Below, piece after piece: positions 10,076 to 21,128 of a stretch of 64,000 nucleotides of DNA. How positions within the stretch are numbered: position 1 is the stretch's first letter; every line of letters begins with the position of its first letter. Source of the stretch: Trogon surrucura (lineage: Eukaryota > Chordata > Aves > Trogoniformes > Trogonidae). The stretch lies in the NCBI GenBank assembly GCA_020746105.1, contig CM036618.1, positions 10,486,501 to 10,550,500 on the forward strand, written 5' to 3'. The position numbers and the translations under genes are program-made. The notes under the pieces are model-generated. The model ran no database searches. It was not told where the DNA came from and worked only from the letters and a program-made list of their open reading frames with translations.

Positions 10076-13000
10076 AGCTTAGTTGCTTATCTCTGCATTT
10101 TCACCCCTTCAGTCTTAATCACTTTCTGCATGTGATACTTTTACGACATACATTTTAGAGACTGGAAGTTACCTAGGACAGGATCTGGTTGGTGGATAGG
10201 ATTACTTCAGCCAAAAATATGAGGATCAGACTTCTAATAAGCACAATGTCATTAGTTCTTTTACTTTCTGAAGAATAATAATGAGGTTTATAACCTTTAA
10301 ACAAAGAGATTTTCATTATCAGATTGTATCTGTTGTTAACATAGATACTGATCTAATGCAATTTTACCTCTGCATAAATGTGTGGTCAAGCCACCGTGAA
10401 AGAAACTGAAAAAGTTTCAGTACACTTAAGTGAGCACTGTAGACCTAATTTCAGATTGCAGTTTTCTTGACTATTAGGATATTACCATTGAACTAAATCA
10501 CTGTTGCTTCTGTCAACTTAAATATGAGCTAACACCTCACAGTTACAGAAACCAGTAGAAAACTAACTTATGAATTCATAAGACATACATAAAAAAATAT
10601 ATGTCCAAGGATAGTGTACACACTCTCACAGACTAATGTAAGATCTAAATATCACACTGCAGTAAATTTGTGAAGCATGTAACAACCTAAGCCAATAGTT
10701 TTAAGGTCTTTGAAGCTCAGATGGCATTGCCTCTGTTGTTCTCTGCTCCAAATAACCTGATTGCTGAATGAACCATCACTAGATGTCTCTCTCACTGTGA
10801 TTGCAAATCAAAGAATTTGCATAGTTCCTCAATCTCTTGGACTTGCTCCATGCTCAAGGTCAGAAAGCAGACAAATCTTGGACCTGCAGATCTTGAACCC
10901 ACATCTACTATTCATAGCTCAGAAAAGAATCATATTTTCATTAAAAAAATCTTTTAAATGTATAATAGTCAACACTAAATATAAGGTCCTACCTGATTAT
11001 CCTTGTAAGGTGAATATCTATATCCTTGGAAAGTTGACAGTGCCATTACTTGGCTATTCAAGACAGTAATCATATTTTCTGAGCATCAATCAGCAATCAT
11101 GAAGTCAGGAACATTTTATCATGAAGTCAGGAATACAGAGGGTTTTCATAAGCTAATCAGCAGGCATCAAATAGACAATCAATCTAATTAGTGGCTCACA
11201 TTTGCGTGGCAATCACAGCTGCCAAATCTAGACGAAAAATTTCATTAGCAATGAAATCCGAGAACTATGATTTGTGAAACCTATCATCAGATTGGAATTG
11301 TGGTTCTTTTAAAAGAGTTGCTGTTGTGGTAGTCTGGGACATTTAAAAATTTGATTTGCATGGTGAGGTTCACTTTCTGGTGTCTTTTTTGTTTTCAGGG
11401 TAAATCAACACTCAGGGTCAAAATTTTCAAGGAGCTTGTCTCTCAGTGTAGACCATAGTTTCAAACAAAGTTAGCACTCAATACTTCTTTATTTTCAAAA
11501 TGTAAACGAAGCTTCTGCAACTCCTGACTTCCTAGAGAGTTCTTTGAAAAATACTAGGCCACGGCTAGTTATACCTGGTGTACTCTCGGGTATTACAAGA
11601 GCTGAAAATTGAAGACACACACATATATGCATGTTCATGCATAAATTAAAAATCTACAAAAGAAAAAAATAACCAACCAAATCAAATGAAGAAAGTGTTC
11701 CTGATATGCAATATGCCACTTACTGAGGAGGAGAAGAAGAGGTAGTAAATCTACCAAGGAAATGCATTTTCTTTCTTGAGGAAGCACTGTTGCACATTAA
11801 ATGCAGATGTTTGCTGGGTTTTACTTTCTTTGACTATACACTGTGTCCCAGTCTTTAACACATTTTAAAATTACAAGTGTTGCTTTTTTTACCTTAGAGT
11901 AAAAGGATTGACATGAGGTCTTCTGAAACCCTGTTTTACTAAGAGCCTATGATGTATTTATGTGTTCCTGTTCTAAACTCTAGTCTCAACAACTAGTTTG
12001 TAGCAATACCTTTAATCAAACAGTTGAATTGTCTTTATGCCCCTGTAGTTTGAGAAATGGCAAGAAAACCTGAGAATTTCAGATCATTAATGCCCTAGCC
12101 ATTGTAGCTGTGGAGTCTAAAAATGATAGTGACCTTGAGGAGGGCTCTGTTATGATGATATTTATGTGTTTAAGGTCTATCAACCCCCTATGTTATAATA
12201 TCACCTTACTGCTAGTTTCACACTTAATTATAAAGTCTATTTTAAGATTGGCACATCTTTTCCCATTACACTCACAGAATAATAGAAGTACTTGATATAC
12301 ACGGAAAAGAGATATAAATATTTAGGCTACTGTATAAAATGCAGTTGAAACATCCTTACGAATCATCCTTGAATACTGGATCACCACCTTATATTTGAAA
12401 TATTCACTAATTTGATTGGAACAGTCCTGGAATTCTTAACACGACTAATCCAGCTGCTTCTGACCACATCAGGATTAACACTGTAATGAGCACAATGCTC
12501 ACCGTCATCTTAATCTAAAATTTTATACACTTAATTTTAAACACATATCTGCTGTTAAAATTGTAATTGTAATGTAAAAAAAATCACAGATTTTTGTGTT
12601 AGAAATATCTCAATATTAAAATCAGACTTATGCTTAAATCAAATTTAAATGGATGATGACTGCCAGAATGGTCCAAAGATTTGACCTTATCCAAGCTTTC
12701 TAGAAAAATTCAAGATAAATCTTCAGTCAGAAACTTTCATGTTTTCTTATCTTGCAGTTTAATCTTTTGCAGCATGAGGTTGCAATCCTGGTTTTAACAC
12801 AAATTTCTTACAAATGCACAATGTTAAAAAAATGGCAAAAATGCAAAATATTAAGTAAAACTCTGTAGAAGGAAATATATAAGCAGCTTGTACTTTTTTT
12901 TTCCTTTCAAACTAAGAATCACAGTGTGAATTGAACAAAATGCCAAGAATAAAGTAACAGCTTAAAATGAACAGTTGAAATTAACAGGTGTTAGAGCATA

Positions 13001-13579
13001 TGTTAGATTTAACTGCCAAGTATTTCACACCTTCATTAAAACCTTTCATGTCAAATTTAAGGCAATGTTAAAATAAAGAGAAAAAGCATAGCTTAGAAAT
13101 GAATAGCTAATTGTTAAGTTTCAGAATCAAGATATATGGTTGCAGAGAAGTTCTCTGTTCATTTTGTCTAGGAATATATTTCAAATGAGAAGACACTCAA
13201 CTACAGTGTACAACATCCCCTTTTAATGCTCCAAACATTGTGTTTAACCTTTAGAAAATAATGTAACCTACAAAGTGTTTCAGTAGGGGAGATAATAGAA
13301 CAACAATGCATTCCTGTTTCGTGAGGGTATGAGAAAGGCAAAACAGACCAAGAGCAGTGAGGTGCACAGACTGACTGCTGAAAGACTTGGAAACCTGTAG
13401 CCCAGAGATGCAGCATTGCTACTGTTAATAACAGGCACAGGCTCTCTACTGACTTTGCAAGCTCTCTGGACTTCTTAGGACAATGTTTCTTTAATTTACC
13501 ATTTTAATAGCATTTTTTCTTCAGACCAAGTGGTTATGGCAGATTTGGTTTTTTGGCTTTTCTCATTATGGTATTGCAC
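10076..13579. other. Unique AT-rich DNA with one doubtful MIR-like patch
   Basis: No exon or RNA gene is recognised. A weak MIR-like patch (CTCAAGGTCAGAAAGCAG ... CTTGAACCCACATCTA) lies near 10850-10915. A 16-base direct repeat, ATCATGAAGTCAGGAA, occurs at 11097-11112 and 11118-11133. The rest is AT-rich single-copy-looking DNA. Confidence 0.4.
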
Positions 13580-14273
13580 AAGAATATTTTGGAGATGTTT
13601 ATTGACAGCCACCTGAACATGAACCAGAACTGTGCCCGGGTGCCCAAGAAGGCCAATGGCATGCTGGTTTACATCAGAAATAATCTGGCCAGCAGGAGCA
13701 GGGCAGTGATTGTTCCCCTGTATTTGACACTGCTGAGGCCGCACCTCAAATGCGGTGTTCAGTTTTAGGTACCTCCCTACAAGAAAGATGTTGAGGTGCT
13801 GGAGCATGTCCTGAGAAGGGCAACAAAGCTGGTGAAGGACCTGGAGAACAAGTCTTATGCAGAGCAGCTGAGGGAAGTAGGATTGTTTAGCCTGGAGAAA
13901 AGGACTGTCAGGGGAGACCCTGTTGCTCTCTACAACCACCTGAAAGGAGGCTGTAGGGAGGTGGTGGTCAGTCTCTTCTCCCAAGTAACAAGTGATAAGA
14001 CAAGAATAAATGGCCTCAAGTCGCAGCAGGGAAGGTTTAGAGTAGATATTAGAAAAAAAAAATCTTCACCAAAAGGGATGTTAAGCATTGGAACAAGCTG
14101 CCTGGGGAAGTGGTTGAGGCACCATCCCTGGATGTATTTTAAAAACATGTAGATGAGGTTCTTTTAGATGTGGTTTAGAGGTGGGTTTAACAGTGTTAGG
14201 TTAATGGTTGGATGCAATGATCTTGAAGGTCTTTCCCAACTTAAACGATTCTATGGTTCTATGATTCTATGAT
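13580..14273 (+). mobile_element. CR1 LINE 3' portion (copy 3)
   Basis: The plus-strand translation gives the C-terminal third of CR1 ORF2. It runs from FIDSHLNMNQ near 13590 through KKANGMLVYIRN, SRSRAVIVPLYLTLLRPHLK and [17 protein letters not shown] to [27 protein letters not shown]. The 3' untranslated region follows, and tail repeats (ATTCTATGGTTCTATGATTC) end at about 14273. The frame changes near 13770-13795, so the coding part is broken. The RT catalytic region is not included. Confidence 0.95.
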
Positions 14274-15350
14274 ATTTTCATACAGGTATGAGTAACAAGT
14301 AGTTATTTTGTGCAGAAAAAAAGTATTTCTGACTCTGTCAATGTAGTACGGAAGAATACAGACTTGGAATGAAAGCAGAGTCTTTGAGTAGCTTACAAGA
14401 GTGAGAGTATGGGTCTTGGCACAACTTTGGCACTCAAAATCCCATAAACAACTCACCAGTGGCCAATTAAAGAAATGCAGATCTAGAGCTGGATCACATT
14501 GGTCTTACGAGTAAGAAAGAGAAAAAAAAGAAAAATACTATCTAGCATACATAAAAGCCACCATATATAACAAATGCAATTGTAACATGGAGTTGCAGAC
14601 CAATGAAGAAAAAGCAAACTGTACAAGAGTGTTAGCAAGCATAGAAAAGTAATCCCAAGGTGGTCCTAGTTACAAATCTAAGGATCCTGCTGGTAGTGGG
14701 AGGATCAGCATTATTCCAGGAAAAGAAGTAGAAACTAAGAAATGTGTGTATAATGATATTACCTTTATCATTATTATTACTGAGACTTTTTCAGCATGAA
14801 AGTGTTCTTTTTTTTTCTATACAATAATTAAGAGTAGTTCTTGGATGAAGCTGTTAACATTTGTTTCATACAATCAATGTATTCTCGGTTTTATGATTAA
14901 GTAGTATTTCCTCTTTGCTCACACAAAAGGTTTGGAACATAACAGTCTCCATGCATAACATCAGCAGTCTCCATAACATAAGATCCCTGATACTTGTACT
15001 ATTTTCCCATTCACCCCAAAATCTATTTGAAAATTGCACAAGTTTTGTACCTGGTGAAATTATCACCAATTAATTTTTAAGGAAACATTTCCTCTACAGA
15101 AATGTTTTCCCCCAAGTTGGTTTTGTTTTTTTTTTTTGTGTGTGTTTGTTTGTTTTCAGAAAGCCACATTGTTAAAAATATCTAAGTCAAAGGTCAGTGC
15201 ATGCCTACATTATTTATGTCCTTTTATCTGCAGCTTGGAATCACAGTTAAAACATGTTACAGACTGATTCCCTGGGCCGCTGAGACTGGAGTTGCTTTTA
15301 TTCTGAGAAATAAATGTAACCTTTGTATTATGTTGTGCAAACATGGAGTT
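14274..15350. other. Unique DNA, nothing recognised
   Basis: AT-rich, with short T runs (for example 15127-15139). No exon or repeat family is supported. Confidence 0.4.
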
Positions 15351-15445
15351 GAGTTTGGTTTGGTTTGGTTTGGTTTGGCTTAGTTTGGTTTGGTTTGGCT
15401 CGCTTTGGTTTGGTGTGGGTTGGTGTGGTTTGGTTTGCTTTGGTA
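15351..15445 (+). repeat. TTTGG pentanucleotide microsatellite
   Basis: About 19 units of GTTTG/TTTGG occur with scattered variants (GGCTT, GTGTGGG). It is a worn simple repeat; on the other strand it reads as CCAAA units. The open frames across it are artefacts of the repeat. Confidence 0.95.
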
Positions 15446-17628
15446 TTTTCTTTCTCCAGGTATGTGTAATAAGGAGTATCAGCATTTATTAGCACTCCAG
15501 TAACACATGGAAGATCAAAGATCTATTGTTGTAGCTATTGTATGAATAAATAAAAAACAAAACATACACCCAAAAGATTATAGTCTTAATACAAGTAAAA
15601 AGACATGATTTGGCATTCTGTATAAATTAGACAGGCACATGGGAGAAGCAAGACTTACGTGAACATGGGAGCATGTATCACCACTGCACATTGGTTGCTT
15701 AATCAGCCCAAGTATTTTAGAATTTCAGAAATACAGTAGTCTTTAAAACTGTGAGATAGCAAATAAATAATTGAGCTATGACATACACACCAGAGAGCTT
15801 TAAAAGAAATAGGAGTATATGAATATAGCACAAAACTAAAGAAAACCTTACCATTCATTGCACCACTTGCTTTCTGACTTATGCAGCTATGCCAAAGGAC
15901 AAATCAGGAACAAAATATCAGGCATCTTCCAAAAAAATAGTTAATACAGGATGTTTTTATTCCCACTTTGGAAGTTGCTCTAGAACTCAATTCCTCCAGT
16001 AGTTTTATAAATGCATTATGATAATGCAATTCTAAAATATTTATTTTAGTTAATAGTTATTTCCTTTAGGTGAACACAAATTGTGTTGAAGAGTGCTGTA
16101 AAGAAGAGACTTGGAATGGAATCAGAAAAAGCTATGTGTCGTCTTTTCGGGGTTTGAAAGAAAGAAATGTAATTTTTTGTTGCAGATGGATGTTTCTTAA
16201 ATACATTGTCCTTAGTCTATGATTAAATGTGAGGGCACTGTTTAGATATGTAGCCAAGCGTGAATACATATCTCTACTGCTGATAGAGCAGCTTATTATT
16301 TTTCAACTTTAGATGAAATCATAACATTGTAAGTTTTAAAAGGTGGTTGAGCAAATTTTTCCACTTTATCTTTGACTGGTCTCTTAAAATACTTATTTTT
16401 TTATGACACACTTTTTCTGTTCTGGGGTGGTTTTTACTCTCCTTTCTCCATTCTGTTCCCTGACTTCCTAAAACTGTAGAACTGGACAACATTTCCAGTT
16501 GGTGGAGCATGGCAAAATCTGAATAAAATCCCGTAACAATACAGATATAGAGCTAGAGGTATTTCCTGAGTTAGTATATAGTTGGGTACACTCTCTTTGT
16601 TGAAAAATTACCATCTTCAGAGGTTGAAAATGGCTTCCATTTACTTTTCCCTATTTTCCTTGGAAGTGGTAAGCAAAAAGTGGTCATTTTTCAGTTCATT
16701 GCTTTTCCTCAGCTCCACTGCTTTGCTTTTCTTTTTCATTTCACTTTTTCAGTATGTAAATGGGGGGAAAAAAAAGAGGAAAAGGATAAAAATGGAAATA
16801 ACAAAAAAAATTGATAACATTTATTTAAAATAAAATGTATATGCTTTGAATATTAAAAAATATATAATAATTCTACATCTTTCCCGTTATCATTTTTGCC
16901 CCAGATGCTTTTAGAAAGGACATGTTTCTATGAGGTTAAAAGAAGAAGGCAAGAATTGACTCAAAATATCACTAATAATACAGATATTTAAAATTTTCAT
17001 TTGACATCCTGAATCCTTAACCACTGATTAATAGTCTTTGTCACTTTGTGGCTGCATAGTAACCTAAATAAACCAATTTGTCTCTGCCTACTTGGTAGCA
17101 GATGAGGCACATATCACATCAACCTGCTAAATAAATAGTACTCAACTTGTACAAGAACACTGCTGAAGTGGTGGAGACACCCATCCATACATCGTGATGT
17201 TTAGAAGCTTTGATTGTTGAGTTTACAAGCATTTACACCTTTGGAGAGTTGAATTATCATTGCTCATATATCACGTGATTAAACAAGAAAATTAATTCCG
17301 CCATTATACCTATATTTTACTCATTGTCAGCACTAAATTTACAATGAAATCGTTAATGAAGGGAAGATTATAATCTCTGTGTTCTCCTGCTGGCTTGTTT
17401 CAAGAGAAAAGATCAGAGCCATGGAGATGGACAACCATGACAAGTTTAATAGACTTCAAAATAGGAGTCTGATAGGATGAAGATTGGATGTATGTATAAA
17501 AATACAGATTGGAGCCTTCTGCTAAAATCTGAACAATCTGGTTTCTTACTCTGATAAGCAGAAGTTAGACAGAAGAGCTGACCACAATAAAAAAGAATTT
17601 CAGTGCTTTACTGTCAATCTAAATTCAT
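15446..17628. other. Unique AT-rich DNA, nothing recognised
   Basis: No known repeat or exon is recognised. An 83-codon open frame at 16582-16833 is low-complexity at its end (lysine-rich from an A-rich tract) and is not considered a gene. Confidence 0.4.
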
Positions 17629-18256
17629 CAGGCATCCTGGCTTGTATTAGAAATTGTGTGACCAGCAGAAGTAGGGAGGTGATTGTCCCCCTGTACTCAG
17701 CACTAGTGAGGCCACACCTTGAGTGTTGTGTCCAGTTTGGGGCACCTCAGTATAAGAGGGATATCAAGGTGTTGGAGCAAGTGTAGAAGAGGATGACAAA
17801 ATTGGTGAAGGGCCTGGAGAATAGACCTTACCAGGAGCGACTGAGGGAGTTGGGACTGTTCAGTTTGAGGAAGAGGAGGCTGAGGGGGGACCTCATCATG
17901 CTCTACAATGACTTGAAAGGACATTGTAGAGAGGTTGGTGCTGGTCTCTTCTCACAGGTCATTAGGGACAGAACCAGGGGGAATGGGTTCAAATTGCAAC
18001 AGGGCAAGTTTAGACTGGACATTAGGAAGAAATTTTTCATGGAAAGAGTGGTCAGACACCGGAACAGACTGCCTAGGGAGGTGGCTGAGTCACCATCCCT
18101 GGATGTGTTTAAGTGTCGCTTAGATGTGGTGTTGGGTGATATGGTTTAGGGGTGAACTTGTAGTGTAGGGTTAATGGTTGTAGTGTAGGGTTAATGGTTG
18201 GACTTGATGATCCCAAGGGTCTTTTCCAACCTGAACTGTTCTATGATTCTGTGATA
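17629..18256 (+). mobile_element. CR1 LINE 3' portion (copy 4)
   Basis: It starts abruptly in the ORF2 C-terminal region (GILACIRN-like: GGCATCCTGGCTTGTATT). It continues through [17 protein letters not shown] and [33 protein letters not shown] to [28 protein letters not shown], ending near 18149. The 3' untranslated part and a CTATGATTCTGTG tail follow. One in-frame stop is seen near 17787. An exact 20-base tandem duplication sits in its 3' untranslated part at 18161-18200. It is closely similar in text to copy 12 at 58.3-59.4 kb, so the two are probably one subfamily. Confidence 0.95.
18161..18200 (+). repeat. Exact 20-bp tandem duplication inside CR1
   Basis: TAGTGTAGGGTTAATGGTTG occurs twice without a gap (18161-18180 and 18181-18200). 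Other CR1 copies here have one copy of this text, so it is a private duplication. Because the two units are identical, it probably arose after most of the point changes in this copy. Confidence 0.95.
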
Positions 18257-18656
18257 TGGAACCTACCATTTAATGCGTATTTCTAAGAGCAATTAAAACA
18301 GAGTACAGGAAATCTACATTTCCTAAAAAACAGCGTGAGTGTAATTCTGCATTTTAATTATATTATATTTTTTAATGATTTTGCATGTGGCTTCTGCAAA
18401 AAAATAAAGATTATGAAAAATAATTATTTAAAAAAATTAGTTTCATGTATTCGAGCAGCATGTTTTGACCTGCAATGATCCCGGACAATCACAACATTGT
18501 CTTCTGAGCGGAAAACACACCAAACAAACATCCTCTGTGCTACAAAAATGAGTCACAGGCTACTCACAGCTGGGTAACTTGATGCTGTCATTTTTACTTT
18601 TTTTTTAAGAATAATTAAATACTAGTTAGATAATGGAAACACCACAATTTTTTAAC
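18257..18656. other. Unique AT-rich DNA, nothing recognised
   Basis: AT-rich sequence following the CR1 tail. No signature is seen before the diverged repeat begins. Confidence 0.4.
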
Positions 18657-18841
18657 CTAGCTTTTGTGTAGAAGTTATATATTTTCAAAAAAATATCGGC
18701 ATTTTCTACTTTGTGTTTGGATGAGTAACCTGTGTTTAGCAGAGTTGGCAGACCTTGTGCTGCCAAGAGCCAAAACATGCTGAGTTCACGTTGTTATTCT
18801 TCAGGAAGAAGCCCTCACCATAAGGACCCCAAGGAGCACTT
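18657..18841 (+). repeat. Diverged direct repeat, copy A
   Basis: It shares ordered blocks with 20966-21128: AGCTTTTG-GTA, TTATA-ATTTTC, GCATTTTCTA, AACCTGTGTTT, then a CATGCTG/TTGTGCTG block, and near the end CCCAAGGAGC. The order and spacing are kept over about 180 bases, so this is homology rather than chance. It matches none of the CR1, LTR or MIR patterns I know. It could be an unnamed old interspersed repeat or a local duplication. Confidence 0.7.
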
Positions 18842-18924
18842 GTATTTCTGAACCAGCACATCACAGTCATATGATATAAGATTGTTCTTTTTCTAATACC
18901 TGAAAAGGTTTCTCTTTTTTTCAG

Positions 18925-19015
18925 AGTGACTTAGCTCAGTTAAGTGGTCCCTGAATTCCTCTAAGTTGGGACGTCCTGAAAAGAGGGCTTCATGTGGAAC
19001 TGCCATTTTACTCAG
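18925..19015 (+). other. Candidate noncoding exon (splice-bounded)
   Basis: A strong polypyrimidine tract and acceptor (TCTCTTTTTTTCAG, ending at 18924) precedes 91 bases. These end in ACTCAG followed by GTAAGA at 19016, a good match to the vertebrate donor consensus. All three frames of the 91 bases contain stops, so it cannot be an internal coding exon. It could belong to a long noncoding RNA or a 5' untranslated region. A weaker acceptor/donor pair bounds 19870-19910 further on. Splice-like pairs occur by chance in intronic DNA, so this is an inference only. Confidence 0.2.
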
Positions 19016-20965
19016 GTAAGATCCCAGAAAGGAACCTCCTATTAACTGTTAGAGGGATCCAAACATCCTCAGATTTGTCATATATTTAGTTGGCTTCATT
19101 TTTAACACACAGTAGAGAAAAGTAGGCAACTTTCCATGAAAACTTGGTATTTTTCTTAGTATTCAAATAACATCCTGGGGAGATTTGCATCCTGTAAGGG
19201 CCATTCATGCAATTTGTAGAACTTTAAAGAAGGAAATGAATGATTTGCTCTGACCATGTTTATCTGAGATAAACGTGCAACCTCTGCTCCATTATTTTTG
19301 CCTTCCTGTGCTAAATCCTTGTCCACCCATGATAAGGACACTGAGCAAGTTGTCGTTCCCACGACTGCTCAGACAGCCCAGTCTCAGCTACTCTCCAGTG
19401 TGGGTGGAGAGTTGACACTTCACCATGTGCAGTGGATGCTGCCATCAGGGATAGTCCCGGGCTGGCAGAAGGGAAGATACCATCCCAAACAGTCTATGAC
19501 TCCCTCTAAGCGACCTATGAAAGCTACTCACCAGGAATGCTGTCCCAGCTTAAACGTGAGCATTTAAGACCCCACCGAAATCATATTTTCCATTCTCTTT
19601 CTGGGAAGCAATTTATTCAGTTCAAATGGAAAGGTGACATGCCGGCTACCCGCACACTTTGCTTATTTTTAATATGTTAAAATCAGTCAAATATCTTAGT
19701 GTAAACATGTTTTCCTCTTGCTAATTTGCCCTCTCAGGAATTGAGATGATGACAAGAGAGACAATCCTGGAAAGAGTAGTATCCTTGCAAATAGGTATCT
19801 GCTTCCAAATTCCCAAGTGTTGCTATAAGCAGTTGAGACGACAGTTCATGTTCCTTGAATCCTTTACAGTTCCTGCCTGCAGAAGTGCAGCTTGACTCAG
19901 AAATAGCCCTGTAAGTATGGAAAGAAATGAGTTCATCTTCACATCTTGTGCTTTAAGCTTTGTCTTGGGGCTTATAGCAATTTCTCTGCTGTAGATTACA
20001 TGGCTGGGTACCTCTGGGATCCCTTCCCAATTTAAAAAGGCCGAGGGAGCAGCATATAAAAAAATGAACTCTTCCTGGTATCTGATTCAGGACATTGTTT
20101 AGTCACATGTTCCTCTCCAACACCGAGTGAAAGAAATACACAGTTCAGCAGTCTTTGAACATCTTTGCCGCCAGCTGGAATTTTCCTGTTTTCTGCAGTA
20201 AAGAATGGATGGTTTTGCCTGTCCATCAGCTCTGTGACAAAGTGCCCTAGAAATATACTCACTTCTACAACTGCACCATGATTTTATTATAATTAATCTT
20301 TATTCTCTTTCTGATTTTCATGTATGATACATCAGCACTGCCTTTTGTCTCTACTGACGATATCATTAATGCCCAGTAATTGGTATCTTCAGAATCGAAT
20401 ACTTTGGTGAAAGATACCACTCTGTCTGTGGAAGGTCTTGAATTGCAGGTCATCACCCATGTGGCATGCCAGATGTGAGAAATTTCACAAATGTTGCATA
20501 CATACATACATGTGTCTGTCTGTCTGTGTAAATTATTATCCTAAGATTATTTTCAATATTCAGTTTTGGTCATTGCTGGAGACAGGACAGTGGACTAGAA
20601 AAGCCTATACTGGATTACTTTGACTCAATAAAGCAGTTTGTATGCATTTATATATATATAAAAAAAAAAAGATAAAATATCAAATTACTGCTTTTTAAAC
20701 ATTTTTCAACTCTTGTTTTTTACTTATGTGCTGTCAATTTGTGCTGGTGGTGCTTGTGAAAAGGACAAAGTAGTGTCTTCTATAAGAAAAGCATCCTGTT
20801 AGAAAGGGCTTCAGCACTGAAAACTTCTTCAAAGATGAGTCATAGTTTTGTAGGTTTGTATTGCCCTTCCAAAAAATATGAAAAATGAAAAAAAGAAATG
20901 TTGTTATACTCTACATCTCTGAGACAAAAACAAAGCAGAGATGGATTTTCCTTCTGTTTCTCCAG
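19016..20965. other. Unique DNA, nothing firmly recognised
   Basis: It contains a short CATA/TGTC simple stretch (20500-20527) and a TA/A run (20647-20670). No coding exon is supported. Confidence 0.4.
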
Positions 20966-21128
20966 CAGCTTTTGCGTATAAATTATACATTTTCTTAAAC
21001 ATCTGCATTTTCTATTTCAGGTTTGAGCTGATAACCTGTGTTTCTGTGCAGTAGGTGAACCTCATGCTGTCACAAGCTGCCATGATACAGCCTCACATTT
21101 CACTTCTCTTCATCCCAAGGAGCCCTTT
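20966..21128 (+). repeat. Diverged direct repeat, copy B
   Basis: Partner of 18657-18841 in the same orientation, about 2.3 kb away. The shared order of blocks is AGCTTTTGCGTA, ATTATACATTTTC, GCATTTTCTATTT, ATAACCTGTGTTT, CATGCTG and CCCAAGGAGC. Substitutions and small gaps are many, so the copies parted long ago. Confidence 0.7.

Noticed and set aside
15210-15485. Repetitive open frame with PNQT-type units
   Set aside because: It is the translation of the TTTGG microsatellite.
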